Assembly: GCA_003220685.1 (NCBI GenBank)
Contig: QHTE01000024.1
Coordinates: 1 to 54,292 of the forward strand
Source of the DNA: Candidatus Rokuibacteriota bacterium
GTDB lineage: Bacteria > Methylomirabilota > Methylomirabilia > Rokubacteriales > CSP1-6
DNA length: 54,292 nucleotides
Direction: 5' to 3'
Every line of letters begins with the position of its first letter. Position 1 is the stretch's first letter. Below, piece by piece: positions 53,639 through 54,292 of the stretch. A model generated the notes under the pieces. That model searched no databases. It saw nothing but the letters and a program-made list of their open reading frames with translations, and was not told the DNA's origin. Both the position numbers and the translations under genes were made by a program.

Positions 53639-53705
53639 TCTCTCCAGCGACCACAACCCGTCGTCGTGGTGCGTCGCTCGGCATTTGACGTCGGCATCCC
53701 GATTT

Positions 53706-53724
53706 GCATACCATTCCGGTATGC
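53706..53724. promoter_or_regulatory. Inverted repeat at the toxin start, candidate operator
   Basis: GCATACC-ATTCC-GGTATGC is a perfect 7+5+7 dyad whose right arm contains the toxin ATG (53721). TTGACG at 53684-53689 would place a -10 inside it (CATACC). This is the expected position for self-repression by a toxin-antitoxin complex. Confidence 0.5.
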
Positions 53725-54113
53725 CGGGTGGCCAGGTTCACTGGACACTGGTGTTCACCGCGGCCAGCCTGGAGCACCTTGCCGAACGAAACGTTGAGGC
53801 TTCCGATATCGTGGGCGCGGTCTATGGTCAGCACGGTGCGGCGCGAGTGCGCCGATCAGGTAAGGGAACTCGTGAGCGCTGGTTCGTGGTCGCCCCGCTC
53901 GAAGACGGCGGCGAGTTGTTGACCTGTGTCTTTCGCGCCGCGCTTCCGCGGGATCTCCAGGCGGAAGGCGCATTTGTCGTGTCGTCCGAGGGACTGCCAG
54001 AACCGCCTGGACAGTTCGATTCTTCGATGAGGCTGTGCGTTAGCGCTCGGATGGCCGATCCAGACGAGGTGCGAAACTACCGCCGATGGCGAGACAGCAA
54101 GGGAGACCGGTAA
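53721..54113 (+). CDS. BrnT-like toxin of a type II toxin-antitoxin pair
   Basis: A 130-residue protein with VHWTLVFTAASLEHLAERNVEASDIVGAVY at the N terminus, beta-strand sequence with RERWFVVAPLEDGGELLTCVF, and a C-terminal SARMADPDEVRNYRRWR. The C-terminal end resembles BrnT ribonuclease toxins (SARxAxxxExRxY). It is about 40 residues longer than typical BrnT because of an insert around EGAFVVSSEGLPEPPG. ATG 53721 is preferred to the longer TTG 53685 reading because of the operator-like dyad. Base composition is lower in GC than the rest, as in transferred DNA. The antitoxin overlaps by one base (TAATG). Confidence 0.65.
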   Translation: MPGGQVHWTLVFTAASLEHLAERNVEASDIVGAVYGQHGAARVRRSGKGTRERWFVVAPLEDGGELLTCVFRAALPRDLQAEGAFVVSSEGLPEPPGQFDSSMRLCVSARMADPDEVRNYRRWRDSKGDR

Positions 54114-54292
54114 TGGCGACGGCAAAGCGAAAGGGAAAGATCCCACGTTTTCGCACTGACGACGAGGAGCGGGCGTTCTGGGCGCGTCACAGCGTAGAGG
54201 AGTTCGCAGGAGATCTTGAAGATCTCGACCTTGCAATCCGTCCCGCACGTACCGAACAGATCGCCGTGCGTCTCCACAAGGATGATCTGGAA
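54113..54292 (+). CDS. CopG-family (BrnA-like) antitoxin, cut by window end
   Basis: The first 60 codons of a gene running off the window. IPRFRTDDEERAFWARHSVEEF is the acidic F..eDeErxFWaxHs motif of CopG-antitoxin proteins. TEQIAVRLHKDDLE begins a ribbon-helix-helix DNA-binding part. It should neutralise the upstream toxin and bind the operator at 53706-53724. The toxin-first gene order matches BrnTA. Confidence 0.75.
   Translation, partial: MATAKRKGKIPRFRTDDEERAFWARHSVEEFAGDLEDLDLAIRPARTEQIAVRLHKDDLE

Overview
The window is very GC-rich DNA (roughly 70% by eye) from a Gram-negative bacterium. An ArnC/ArnA/ArnD-type lipid A sugar pathway, a TonB-like protein, RlpA, a CpoB/YbgF-type lipoprotein and a periplasmic Liv solute-binding protein all imply an outer membrane. 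The density, the Liv transporter, several amidohydrolase-2 proteins and the non-cyanobacterial Kai genes fit an uncultivated soil or sediment lineage such as Rokubacteria/Methylomirabilota. That placement is an inference from gene content only. Genes are tightly packed, with many 4-base ATGA/GTGA/TTGA overlaps.

Layout. 18-7562 (+): a fatty-acid trio (hotdog dehydratase, FabL-like enoyl reductase, FabF-like synthase) runs without a gap into an arn-type set (arnC, separate formyltransferase and decarboxylase genes in place of bifunctional ArnA, arnD), then a secreted protein and a CpoB-like lipoprotein. 7559-9802 (-): an orphan NusG paralogue and an MFS exporter. 9929-12337: a LigB-type dioxygenase and an amidohydrolase, divergent around a 16-bp palindrome. 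12363-16327 (+): a kaiC-kaiB-kaiB-hybrid kinase operon whose kaiC is broken by a deletion/frameshift. 16338-21753 (-): metallo-hydrolase and livFGMHK. 21915-25858: Rieske oxygenase, then small envelope proteins and an ABC solute-binding protein.

25905-27865 (+) holds a compact set: a 72-aa protein resembling NHLP-clan precursor/leader proteins, a cyclic-nucleotide-binding protein, and a membrane protein of the peptide-protease M50 type with a PqqD-like domain and HQxxH in place of HExxH. Next come an amidase, a DedA-family protein and a DAHP synthase gene preceded by a promoter, a Phe/Tyr-rich leader peptide and a terminator, which together look like an attenuator. A TonB-like gene and tRNA-Val(GAC) lead into thrS-infC-rpmI-rplT-pheS-pheT-zapB-like-zapA. 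In that operon thrS and infC lack ordinary start codons and pheS is frameshifted.

40530-42702 (-) carries cobyrinate diamide synthase and an enoyl-CoA hydratase. A strong 6S RNA candidate and a near-consensus promoter precede rny-ymdB-folD-xseA-xseB-ispA-eno-ftsB and a large GT2 glycosyltransferase. After a Tat-exported amidohydrolase come initiator tRNA-fMet and its terminator, a partial repeat of the tRNA anticodon arm, and a BrnT-like/CopG-like toxin-antitoxin pair cut by the window end. No insertion sequence or CRISPR array was seen.
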